Origin: Amylostereum areolatum
Taxonomy: Eukaryota; Basidiomycota; Agaricomycetes; Russulales; Stereaceae
DNA length: 64,000 nucleotides
Assembly (NCBI GenBank): GCA_012932865.1
Contig: SAXG01000001.1
Coordinates: 186,001 to 250,000, forward strand
Direction: 5' to 3'
Below the pieces are notes generated by a model that saw only the letters and a list, made by a program, of their open reading frames with translations, did not search any database and was not told the DNA's origin. A program made the position numbers and the translations under genes. Position 1 is the first letter of the stretch. Each line of letters begins with the position of its first letter. Positions 21,480 to 31,191 of the stretch are shown in pieces.

Positions 21480-22087
21480 CCCTACACCTACCTCGCACCC
21501 CTCTCCCCTATACCTCCCTCGCCATCTCTACGACATTAAAAACCCCCACCCTGGAACCCACCACCGAACCGATCTTTCTCACCTTCAATCTCCAAGCATT
21601 CAACCCCGATCGCAACACCCCGTTCCCCTGGCCCCGAGCAAATGCGGCCACTGTCGATCACATACGAGCTCTCGAACTCCTCTGTAGGGAACATACCTGG
21701 AAGGTCCACGGAGTCAATTGCCGCATATACGAGTGGCGCTGGAATCACGATCACGGTAGGCAGACAATCCTCTGCCTCTACGCTCGTGTCGTTGCGTGCT
21801 TTGACGTAGATCGGAACCGGTTCGAATTCTCAATTCACTCCCCCACCTGGCACACCTGTTCCAACACCCATCTACCTCCATTGATCATCCGACACAACTT
21901 CCCTACCGTCTACAATTTCGCAATCCCCACACCGGAATCCACCCCGCCACCAGTCCTCCGTCCCACTATCAAGGGCAAGACCCTCCGCCACTGTCACCTC
22001 GAACACAAGATCCGCCAGGCTGTAAAAGCCGGCTACCTCACCCAGAAACTCCTCGGTCGTCACCCCGTCGCGGCCGACTTCTTCTAG
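21480..22087 (+). pseudogene. B1 leader ORF (ORF0), frame-damaged
   Basis: Matches the B2 leader ORF (TPESTPPPVLRPTIKGK, IRQAVKAGYL) and ends at the same TAG after a ..ADFF end. Near its start and in the following proline-rich part, single-base indels shift the frame relative to B2, so leader ORF and gag are in different frames here. Function unknown. Confidence 0.5.
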
Positions 22088-23316
22088 AATCATTGCTTCC
22101 CAAACCTTCACCCGTCCCCCCACCCCCCACCCCCGCGTTACCCCCGGGTATCTTCTGCAACTATTGTCCGTACGAGTACTCCGTCCTCACCTCCCTAGAC
22201 ACCAAGAGACTAGTACATTGGGCCCACAACCCTCCTGAAGAAAGCAGACAAGACTGGTACTTTCAAGGAGGCAACTATCTCACAGACGAAGACTTTGATC
22301 TTGCAACCGACGTCCTTGCCGCCTTCATCGACCCACCAGCATCCTCTTCCCCACTGCCCCGCCGATCTACCGTCCTCTTCCCCCCCAGAGGATTCAAGTT
22401 CGACAGCGTCACCAGGAAGTGGTACGCGTATCGACGGAACTGGCAAGGAACACCAGGGCGCACAGTAGTTGAGTGGCAACCCTCTAGTGCAAACCCTGTT
22501 CAGGATCTCTGGTTTTGGAGACACAACCAGGAACTCATCACACCCCTCGAATTCCAAGTCGCGCGTGAAGTCCAAATTGAGCTTGACGAAGCTGAAGAAC
22601 ACCGCAAGGAACTCCGACGCCAACAAGAAGCAGCCTTCACCCGATCCCTCGACGTCACCCTCCCTGCTGACAAAATGCCCAATGAAGAAACCAAACCCTC
22701 GACCGCCTCTAAGCGCGAGCTCGGCCCCAAGCCGAAGCCCTTCAAGGGCGACAGACGCGACACCCTCCGATTCTCCCTAGAGCTCCGCATGTTCCTTCGT
22801 GTTAACAAAGATGTTTACACTACAGATGATGCCAAGATGATGCTCCTCCTCAGCCTGATGGAGGGAGACACGGCGAACTCCTGGGCCACGCACCGTTGCA
22901 TGGAGCTCTTTGCCGATGAGGACAAGAAGGAAGAAGCCAAGGACTCCGGAGAAACACCCCCAAAGCTCCACTACAGCACCTACAAGGAGCTTTCGGACAG
23001 GTTTGGTCGGGACTTCGTACCCATTGAACCAAAGATGGAGGCCCAGCGTAAGATCAACGAGCTCACGATGACTACTCGGGACGTCACTGACTTCATCACC
23101 GAGTTTGAACTGCTGGCAACTATGACGGAGTATGACGAGGAAGCGCTGATCCACTTCTTCAAGAAAGGACTGCAGCAAGAACTCGGCAAGCAGGTGGCCC
23201 GGTCGTACCCATTCCCCACTGACCTCGTGGAGTGGAAGGAGCGCGCCCGCCGCATCAACCACCAATGGCTCGAGGAGAACCCGGAGAGGAAGAGCAGTCA
23301 GTCCAAGGGGGCTGTC

Positions 23317-23774
23317 TGTCATGAACGGTCTATAATTTTCTTTTTACTTTACATCGGTTACACGCTTTAGGACTTATTGGCTTATCACCGGCCCGGCTCC
23401 ACTTCGGCCCGGACCCGGTTCATCTATATCCCACCCGGGCCCACGTGACTCATCTCGGCCCGGGTCTGACTCCTTTCCCCTGACTCATGCTGTACAATAC
23501 TGACTCATGCTGTGCTCTTTTACATACGACTGCTTACTTATACTTGGTCTGCTTACTGATCGCCGTGTATTGGTTGCTTACCTAAGTCTCTCTCCTCTCA
23601 TGTATATAAGGCTCCCTCTCGCTGTACATGGTCCCTATCTCGAGCTAGTCAATTCTACCGACTTTGCTTGCTTTCCCTCGTCTGTCGCCGTGTCTGATCG
23701 GCTCCCCTCTGTCGTCCTCATCTTCTAGTCAGCTGTGTCGTAACTTGGTGCTGTCGCACTAGTCGTTGCTGACA
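23317..23774 (+). repeat. A1 5' LTR
   Basis: TGTCATGAACGG to GTTGCTGACA. TATA box TATATAAG at 23603-23610. The expected transcript start is around 23637. Confidence 0.95.
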
Positions 23775-23776
23775 TA

Positions 23777-23786
23777 AGCTCGAGAT
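23777..23786 (+). promoter_or_regulatory. A1 self-primer binding site
   Basis: AGCTCGAGAT is complementary to ATCTCGAGCT at 23637-23646 in the LTR, 34 bases after the TATA box. The same pair is present in A2. Confidence 0.6.
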
Positions 23787-24245
23787 CTGTTTACTCTTGC
23801 ACCACCCTACGACCGTCCCTACGTACTGTAGCGTAGTAGTAGTAGTACCCGTCTGGTACTGACCTTGTTCTTCCCCCGTGCCGCCCTAGACCGTTGCCCC
23901 CAGAGTACGCGACTCGTTACCCTGACATTGTGGTCGTGCGCACGTATACCGGTGCCGGCTTGACGTTTCCTCGAAACGTTACACCTACTCGAGACTCTCC
24001 AATACCAGGAGTTGAAAGCTCAGAGGTGACAGTAGAAGGTGCACCTTTGGTGTAGGAAACGAGTAAAAGCGGCGAAAGGAAAGCGGTTTAGGAAGTCTTT
24101 GGGCTCGTGTCCCCTAGACGAAGAGACAGCCAACAGGTCGAGAAGACTGAGGCAGACCGTCTTGCGATCTCATAACAGAACCACCTTCCCTCGACAAAAT
24201 CTTCCCTTGCCGCACAGAGTAACCATTTTGACTGGGGGCTCGTGC

Positions 24246-24647
24246 ATGGAAGATTGGCGCTCGCAAGTACAAGAATTCATCCCCATCAGCCACGACGCTA
24301 TCATCTCCCTCATCAACGAATCTAAAGACCCTTGGGCCTGGCACAATTGGAAGGTCGCCCTCGGTGTAGAAGAACTTGAAGACTCCGTCGTAGACATCCA
24401 CTTCTATCGCCTCAAAATAAGCGAACAAGGAAACGGAAACCTCTACGTCTACTCCTGCCCATACGTCACCTACCGCTACAAACTCGAGCAACCCCCAAAA
24501 TCCTTCTACGCGCCCAACGAGAAAATACCAGTAGACACTCGACACACCCACCGCCTCCTTACACCAGGCAACACCCCCAGCCCCACACCAGAGCCAGAGG
24601 TCATCGACCTCACCCAGCCAGAGGTCATCGACCTCACCCACTTATAA
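24246..24647 (+). CDS. A1 leader ORF (ORF0) ending in two SUMO-interaction-like motifs
   Basis: 133 residues from ATG at 24246, just before gag and in the same frame, ended by TAA. Aromatic-rich centre (WAWHNWKVAL, YVYSCPYVTYRYKL). The tail repeats EVIDLT twice, at about residues 118-123 and 126-131; VIDLT is a classic core of SUMO-interacting motifs. After the TAA the frame continues open (acidic Ser/Asp run, then YIYPLPLGF) into gag. A2 has the same ORF and the same TAA. Function unknown. Confidence 0.55.
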   Translation: MEDWRSQVQEFIPISHDAIISLINESKDPWAWHNWKVALGVEELEDSVVDIHFYRLKISEQGNGNLYVYSCPYVTYRYKLEQPPKSFYAPNEKIPVDTRHTHRLLTPGNTPSPTPEPEVIDLTQPEVIDLTHL

Positions 24648-24953
24648 ACAATTCCCTCGTTCGGACTCAACGGCTCCGACTCCAGTTCTGACTCCGACAC
24701 CGACGTTGAGGACGAAAACTGCTACATATATCCCCTCCCTCTAGGCTTCACTGAACGAGGAAACGACTTCTTTGTCCAACTCGGAGACACCACTGTCGAA
24801 GTCGCCTTCGTAGCAACCCAAACAAGTGGCATCAGTTGGTACTTCGCCAACGAAAGCCAAGACGACCTCACTGAAGCCGACTTCAACCTCATCGCCGCCT
24901 CCGCCCTACCGCCTGTCACCGACGAAGACTTCTCCGACCTCGACGAACCAATC

Positions 24954-26210
24954 ATGGCTGCCCAGTGGATCCGCACCGACCCCCAACCCCCTCTCCCCGC
25001 CGAACTTGCCAACTGCACCGAAATCGGTGGAACATGGAACATTGTCATCGGCCAAACTGGCTCTCCCATCCAACACATGAATAACGGCACCGACAATGCC
25101 TGGCTCATGGAAGTAAATGGCCAATGGGTAGCCATCCCTGCCGTGCTTGTTGCTGCCCTCAACCTGCCACCCCCCACCGTCAACGTCACGGCCCCCCCCA
25201 TCACCGTCAACCCCCCTGCGGTCACTGTTAGTGCCCCAGCCGCCGCCGCCGCCAGACCCCCCCGAAAGAAAGTCCACGCGAAAACTCCTGAAGGCTTCTC
25301 TGGGAAACGAGAGGACTTCAATGACTGGATGCGGTCGTGCGAGGAATACATGCGAGCTGCTGAGGATGACCTCGTGACGGACAAGGACAAAGTCCTCTTC
25401 ATTCTCACCTACATGACGGGAGAGGCAGCACGCACCTGGAAGGCCGAGTATGAGGATGCACACTTGGCCAATGGAGCCATGGTCGCCTGGGTGGACTTCC
25501 ACAAAGCACTCAAAGGGGCCTTCACCGACGTCAATGAGCAGCACCGTGCCGCAGTCGAACTGGACGGGTTCAAACAGACGAAGGGTACCACTGCCCATGA
25601 ATACTTCGCCAAGTTCGAGCAACTCGCAAGAAAGGCAGGATACTCCACGGCGCAGGACCCTATCCACCTCATGCAGCTGCTCAAACACAACGTCTACTAT
25701 CGGACCATCGACTCCATCTACGACAGCGGTCACGTTCCTTAGAAATATGAGGACCTCAAAGAGCGCATCATCCTGATCGACGGTCTGCGACAGGAGCGGG
25801 AGGACCTTAAGACCCAGCGCAGTGGACCCGTGCAGAACCAAAAACCCAAAGGACAAGGATCGTCCAATGGGCAACAAGGGGGGCAGGTCCCATGGCGCCG
25901 CGATGGAACCGGCACGGTGCACGGTGGCAAAGGTCAGCCGATGGACGTCAACCGTGTCGACATCAAGGGGCGATGCTTCCGCTGCGGACAGAATGGCCAC
26001 CAGGTGCGGGACTGCAGGGTGGACGTGAAGAACATCCGAGACATGTGGGGGAGGGACCGGTACACGGAACCACCAAAGCGGGAGGCTCGAGCACAGACGT
26101 TCGAGACGCCCACCGCCTGGGCTAGGAGCCTGTCGGCCGAAGATCGGAAAAGCGTGATGGACGCGCTTCAAGCTCAGCCGAAGGTGGAGGAGAAGAAGGA
26201 GGGTTTTTGA
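24954..26210 (+). pseudogene. gag: A1 Gag with a nonsense codon
   Basis: Starts at MAAQWIRTD. Capsid-like gag domain (FSGKREDFNDWMRSCEEY through EYFAKFEQLARKAGY) and CCHC knuckle CFRCGQNGHQVRDC. Codon 263 is TAG (25740-25742) where A2 has CAG, so the knuckle is lost from the main product. Ends TGA at 26208-26210. Confidence 0.9.
26201..26207 (+). other. -1 frameshift heptamer GGGTTTT at the A1 gag-pol junction
   Basis: G GGT TTT immediately before the TGA of gag; the pol frame is -1. Identical in A2 (59970-59976). Confidence 0.6.
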
Positions 26211-29200
26211 GGGGGCTGACGATGTACACGGCATCTGAAGCCCAAGTTTCTGTTTCTCGCTCGTCTGGTTTTGTTGCGCCTCGGTGGCCTGGTTCTCGTT
26301 TACGTATGCGCATTGTTGATTCGGACTGTACTACTACGGGGGATATCCCCATTATGACTTCTCTTACGGACTCTATCGGTACGGGCACGCGTCCCGTTGT
26401 TATTTTAGATACTCAGGCTTCAATTTGTGAGCCTTCGGCTTTGGATACGGCTTTGGATACGGACTCGGTTTTGGATATGGACCCTGTGAAGTCAGGGACA
26501 ACGCCGTGCGATGGAAGGGGCACGGCGCCCAAATCATGTTATATGGCACCTGGAACGGCTCAATGGACGCTTCGTCGCTTAAGGGAAGACAAACCCGAAA
26601 GTGCGATTGCAATCCTTCGCATCTGGACACACCATCGACGTCATGACGAGGCTACTTATGAAGCCATCAAGGAGATAACTAGCATGGAAGATGAATTAGC
26701 ATGCCAAGCTCTACTAGAGCTCGCCACTCCCATGCAGTTCATACGCTCCTCCAACGCCAAGGAACAAACGGTCATTCCCACACAACTTGTGGTAGATTCC
26801 AAGCACATTGTCAAAGCTCTCGCACTCCTGGACAGTGGTTGCACTGGCTCGTGTATCAACACGAAGTTTGTGCAGGAAAATCACATCCCCACGCGACGGA
26901 CTGCTCGCCCAATCCCAGTACGAAATGCAGACGGCACTCTCAACGCAGGAGGTCCCATCACGGAATATGTCACACTTCGCCTAAATATTCAAGACCATGA
27001 AGAAAACATTGACCTGGCGGTCTCCAATATAGGAGATACGGACCTTTTCATTGGACATGAGTGGCTAAAGAAGCACAACCCTCACATCGACTGGAAATCC
27101 GGGTCAATTGAATTCGACCGATGCCCTATCAGCTGCTCTCGTCCCCCTCCCCTCCTCAATATCGATGATGATGAAGAGGAGGAGGAAGAGCCAGTCCACA
27201 TGGAAAAAGATGAGCAGCTGTTTGCTTTCGACTGGGATGGCTACAAAGCGACATACCACATCCGGACCCATGCATCGGACATTGCAATTGAAGAGCACGC
27301 TAAGAAAAAGGAACAGACCTTCTCTGAGCGAGTCCCAACGGCATACCACGAATTCAAGGACATCTTTGACAAAGACGACTTCGACAAGCTCCCTGAGCGA
27401 CGCCCATGGGACCACGCCATTGAGCTCACTCCTAACTTCAAACCGGTCGATTGCAAAGTTTACCCCCTCACATTGGACGAGCAGAAGCAACTGGACGCCT
27501 TTTTGGAAGAGAACCTGAGATCTGGCCGGATCCAACCGTCCAAATCACCCATGGCCTCCCCATTTTTCTTCATCAAGAAAAAAGACGGCTCGCTACGTCC
27601 TGTGCAGGACTATCGAAAGCTCAATGAGATGACAATAAAGAACCGTTACCCGCTCCCGCTCATCCAAGAGTTGGTTGACAAGCTTAAAGGAGCACGGCAC
27701 TTTACCAAGCTCGATGTCCGATGGGGGTACAACAATGTTCGGATTAAAGAAGGGGACGAGTGGAAAGCTGCATTCCGCACGAACAAAGGTCTCTACGAGC
27801 CTACGGTCATGTTCTTTGGACTCACCAACTCCCCGTCCACGTTCCAAGCCATGATGAATGACCTGTTCAAAGACTTGATCCACCAAGGAGTCGTGGTCGT
27901 CTATTTGGACGACATCCTCATCTTCACACATACGCTAGAAGAACATCGTCGGATAGTCAAGGAGGTCCTTCGGATCCTGCGAGAAAACAAACTCTATCTG
28001 AAGCCAGAAAAGTGCGAGTTTGAGAAAGCAGAAATCGAATACCTGGGCATGATTGTCGGCGGAGGAAGGGTTCGCATGGATCCAGCAAAGGTCGCGGCAA
28101 TCACCAATTGGCCAGCCCCCAAAACGAAGAAACAACTTCAATCATTTTTGGGCTTTTGCAACTTCTACCGTCGCTTTATCAAGGACTTCAGCGGCATTGC
28201 TCACCCAATGACTAAACTCACTGGGAAGACGGAATGGGTCTGGGACACCCCACAGCAGGAGGCTTTTGAGGAACTCAAGCGACGTATAACATCGCAGCCA
28301 GTTCTAGCAATCCCTACAGACGATGGGCAGTTCCGTGTCGAGGCAGACTCCTCTGACTATGCCACGGGCGCGGTACTTTCGCAACAACAGGACAATGGCA
28401 AATGGCACCCGGTCGCCTTCCTCTCAAAGTCCCTCAGCGAAGCTGAGAGGAACTATGAGATTTATGACAAGGAATTACTGGCTATCATGACGGCGCTAGA
28501 GGAATGGAGACAATACCTCATGGGGGCACGACAAGAGTTTGAAATCTGGTTGGATCATCGCAATCTCACGTACTTCCGCAAGGCGCAGAAGCTAAATCGG
28601 AGACAAGCACGATGGTTAACGGAGCTACAAGAGTATCATTGTACGCTACTCCACAAGCCTGGCAAAACAATGGGTAAACCCGATGCTATTTCCCGACTAG
28701 CGGGCCTTGAGAAGGGGGAGAAAGACAATGAAAACATTGTACTCCTGAAACCAGAACTCTTTCGCGCCCTCAACCATGCAGGAATTATAACCAATGGACC
28801 TGACAATGTCTTCATTGAGCGGATTCAGGAGGCTACCTTACTCCGAGACCATGCAGTAGAACGCGCCTTAGCACTCAAAGTGAAGGGATGGCTGGAACAC
28901 GCAGACGGAATGGTCACCTGGCAACACAGACTCTATGTCCCAAGAGACAAAGGACTCCGTGCAGACATCATCCAAGCTCATCATGACAGCCCGCTTGTCG
29001 GTCATCCAGGACGATACAAGACCCACGAGCTCATCACGCGCAACTACTGGTGGCCTGCCATTAGAGACGATGTCCGGAAATATGTTGAAGGATGTGAGAC
29101 CTGCCAACGTACCAAGATTAGACATGATCGTATTGCCGCTCCACTCCACCCACATGACCCGCCACAAGCGCCTTGGGAGCATGTATCCATCGACTTTGTC

Positions 29201-30352
29201 ATGCCGCTCCCAGTCTTGGATGGAAAAGACGCCATCTGCAATGTGAACTGCATGGGTACCAAGCAGGTTGTATTCTGGGCCACGACCAAAGACCTAACGG
29301 AGGACGAACTCGCCTTCGAGTACCTACGCGAGGTGGTCCCCCACCATGGAATTCCTAGAAAGATCGTCAGCAACCGTGGCAGCGTGTTTGTCTCCAAATT
29401 CACCACAGCATTGTTCCAACTGTTAGGCATTGAAGGGAACCCGTCCACGGCGTATCACCCTCAGACGGACGGACAGACCGAACGCTCCAACATGACCATG
29501 GAAAACTACCTTCGCATCTTTGTCAATCAACGACAGGACAATTGGACACGTTACCTCCCACTTGCCATGACTGCACTCAACAACATGGTCCATAGTTCGA
29601 TTGGGATGTCTCCCAACTTTGCCAACTATGGTCGGGAACTCTACCTGGGGACAAACCCTCGACGTGAGACAGACAACCCATCGGCGAACGAGTTTGCACA
29701 ACGCATGCGAGACATCTATGAGGAAGCCCGCTCTGCGCTAAAGGCAGCACAGGACGATCAAAAGCGCTTTTACAATCGCAAGAAGGACGAACCAATAGAT
29801 TACAAAATTGGCGACTTCGTCTGGCTGGAAGCCAAGACCAGAGATGGCCAAACCATAATCAAAACGGCACGTCCTATGCAAAAGCTAGATGACAAACGCT
29901 TTGGTCCTTTCGAAATCCTGGAGAAAGTCGGAGCATCGGCTTACAAGCTTCGCCTCCCTACATCCTGGTCACGAAAACATCCGGTCTTCAACGAGTCCCT
30001 CCTATCTCCACACAACGGTCCCGCCTTTGACAATCAGAAAGCACCTGCACCTCCACCCCCAGAGTTAGTCCAAGGAGAGGAAGTCTATGAGGTCGAAAGG
30101 ATTATAGATTCCAAGAAAGTTGGTCGCGGCTTCAAGTACCTTGTCAAATGGAAAGGCTACCCAGACAATGACAATACTTGGGAACCTCTTGCCAATCTCC
30201 AGAATGCCAAGAAACGTATCGACGACTTCCACCGCGAGCACCCGGGTGCCCCAAAACCTGCACGCCTTAATCGTTGGGAACTCCTGGCGGAAGAGGAAGC
30301 TGGATCTGATTGCGACGAGGACGTCGAATCTAAGGAAGGGGTGATGTCATGA
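26207..30352 (+). CDS. pol: A1 Pol polyprotein with integrase Asp-to-Asn
   Basis: 1381 codons, open throughout. Protease LLDSGCTGS at about residue 209; reverse transcriptase YLDD at about 566; RNase H start VEADSSDYA at about 709; integrase HH-CC zinc part (HHDSPLVGHPG, CETCQRTK) near 925-967. Integrase acidic residues are Asp996 and Glu1092, but the middle one is Asn1056 (VSNRGSVF; families B and C have SDRG), with the usual 35-residue spacing. Strand transfer should fail. The chromodomain is near 1294-1350 (YLVKWKGYPDNDNTWEP). The stop lies 8 bases inside the 3' LTR. Confidence 0.92.
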   Translation: MRGLTMYTASEAQVSVSRSSGFVAPRWPGSRLRMRIVDSDCTTTGDIPIMTSLTDSIGTGTRPVVILDTQASICEPSALDTALDTDSVLDMDPVKSGTTPCDGRGTAPKSCYMAPGTAQWTLRRLREDKPESAIAILRIWTHHRRHDEATYEAIKEITSMEDELACQALLELATPMQFIRSSNAKEQTVIPTQLVVDSKHIVKALALLDSGCTGSCINTKFVQENHIPTRRTARPIPVRNADGTLNAGGPITEYVTLRLNIQDHEENIDLAVSNIGDTDLFIGHEWLKKHNPHIDWKSGSIEFDRCPISCSRPPPLLNIDDDEEEEEEPVHMEKDEQLFAFDWDGYKATYHIRTHASDIAIEEHAKKKEQTFSERVPTAYHEFKDIFDKDDFDKLPERRPWDHAIELTPNFKPVDCKVYPLTLDEQKQLDAFLEENLRSGRIQPSKSPMASPFFFIKKKDGSLRPVQDYRKLNEMTIKNRYPLPLIQELVDKLKGARHFTKLDVRWGYNNVRIKEGDEWKAAFRTNKGLYEPTVMFFGLTNSPSTFQAMMNDLFKDLIHQGVVVVYLDDILIFTHTLEEHRRIVKEVLRILRENKLYLKPEKCEFEKAEIEYLGMIVGGGRVRMDPAKVAAITNWPAPKTKKQLQSFLGFCNFYRRFIKDFSGIAHPMTKLTGKTEWVWDTPQQEAFEELKRRITSQPVLAIPTDDGQFRVEADSSDYATGAVLSQQQDNGKWHPVAFLSKSLSEAERNYEIYDKELLAIMTALEEWRQYLMGARQEFEIWLDHRNLTYFRKAQKLNRRQARWLTELQEYHCTLLHKPGKTMGKPDAISRLAGLEKGEKDNENIVLLKPELFRALNHAGIITNGPDNVFIERIQEATLLRDHAVERALALKVKGWLEHADGMVTWQHRLYVPRDKGLRADIIQAHHDSPLVGHPGRYKTHELITRNYWWPAIRDDVRKYVEGCETCQRTKIRHDRIAAPLHPHDPPQAPWEHVSIDFVMPLPVLDGKDAICNVNCMGTKQVVFWATTKDLTEDELAFEYLREVVPHHGIPRKIVSNRGSVFVSKFTTALFQLLGIEGNPSTAYHPQTDGQTERSNMTMENYLRIFVNQRQDNWTRYLPLAMTALNNMVHSSIGMSPNFANYGRELYLGTNPRRETDNPSANEFAQRMRDIYEEARSALKAAQDDQKRFYNRKKDEPIDYKIGDFVWLEAKTRDGQTIIKTARPMQKLDDKRFGPFEILEKVGASAYKLRLPTSWSRKHPVFNESLLSPHNGPAFDNQKAPAPPPPELVQGEEVYEVERIIDSKKVGRGFKYLVKWKGYPDNDNTWEPLANLQNAKKRIDDFHREHPGAPKPARLNRWELLAEEEAGSDCDEDVESKEGVMS

Positions 30353-30802
30353 ACGGTCTATAATTTTCTTTTTACTTTACATCGGTTACACGCTTTAGGA
30401 CTTATTGGCTTATCACCGGCCCGGCTCCACTTCGGCCCGGACCCGGTTCATCTATATCCCACCCGGGCCCACGTGACTCATCTCGGCCCGGGTCTGACTC
30501 CTTTCCCCTGACTCATGCTGTACAATACTGACTCATGCTGTGCTCTTTTACATACGACTGCTTACTTATACTTGGTCTGCTTACTGATCGCCGTGTATTG
30601 GTTGCTTACCTAAGTCTCTCTCCTCTCATGTATATAAGGCTCCCTCTCGCTGTACATGGTCCCTATCTCGAGCTAGTCAATTCTACCGACTTTGCTTGCT
30701 TTCCCTCGTCTGTCGCCGTGTCTGATCGGCTCCCCTCTGTCGTCCTCATCTTCTAGTCAGCTGTGTCGTAACTTGGTGCTGTCGCACTAGTCGTTGCTGA
30801 CA
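30345..30802 (+). repeat. A1 3' LTR
   Basis: 458 bases, identical by eye to the 5' copy, preceded by a purine tract. Confidence 0.95.
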
Positions 30803-31184
30803 CTGTCGCGCTCACCTCAAACGGTTCGACCAATGACTCCTCGTCGCGCCGAGTCGGCGCCTTCACCAACACCTCGACCCGCCCTGCAAAGCTGACGGAC
30901 GACGAGCGCGCAAAAATGATGCGCGAAGGCAAGTGCTTCATGTGTCGACAAGCCGGTCACGTCTCTCGCGACTGCCCCAACCGCGACTCGAGCGCGCGAC
31001 GGGTGGGCGCAGTAGAGACTGGGTCCAAGGCCCCTCCCCTGCCGACGAACACGGCTCCGTCCACTGCGAAAGCAGCTCCCGACCCATCCAAAACCATCGC
31101 GGCGATCACTCGTCAGCTGAAGGATCTGGACACGGAAGGCAAGGAGCAGGCAGTAGCGCTGTTGAAGGACATCCTGGAATCGCA

Positions 31185-31191
31185 GGATTTT
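31185..31191 (+). other. -1 frameshift heptamer GGATTTT at the B1 gag-pol junction
   Basis: G GAT TTT before TGA. GGATTTT is a known -1 slippery site in dianthoviruses. The pol frame is -1 from here. The same heptamer is in B2 (41116-41122). Confidence 0.55.

Larger units (their letters stand above)
23317..30802 (+). mobile_element. Family A chromovirus A1, full length, 7.5 kb
   Basis: 458-bp LTRs (23317-23774 and 30345-30802) appear identical. The 5-bp target duplication CTGTC occurs at 23312-23316 and 30803-30807. Internal order: primer site, leader ORF, gag, pol with chromodomain, polypurine tract (AAGGAAGGGGTGA). Identical LTRs mean a recent insertion, yet gag has a TAG and the integrase an Asp-to-Asn change, so this copy probably moved with proteins supplied by another. 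Confidence 0.95.

Noticed and set aside
24906..26234. 442-codon minus-strand ORF opposite A1 gag (and its twin at 58675-60003)
   Set aside because: It is the antisense shadow of a well-supported gag; conserved in both copies only because the copies are nearly identical.
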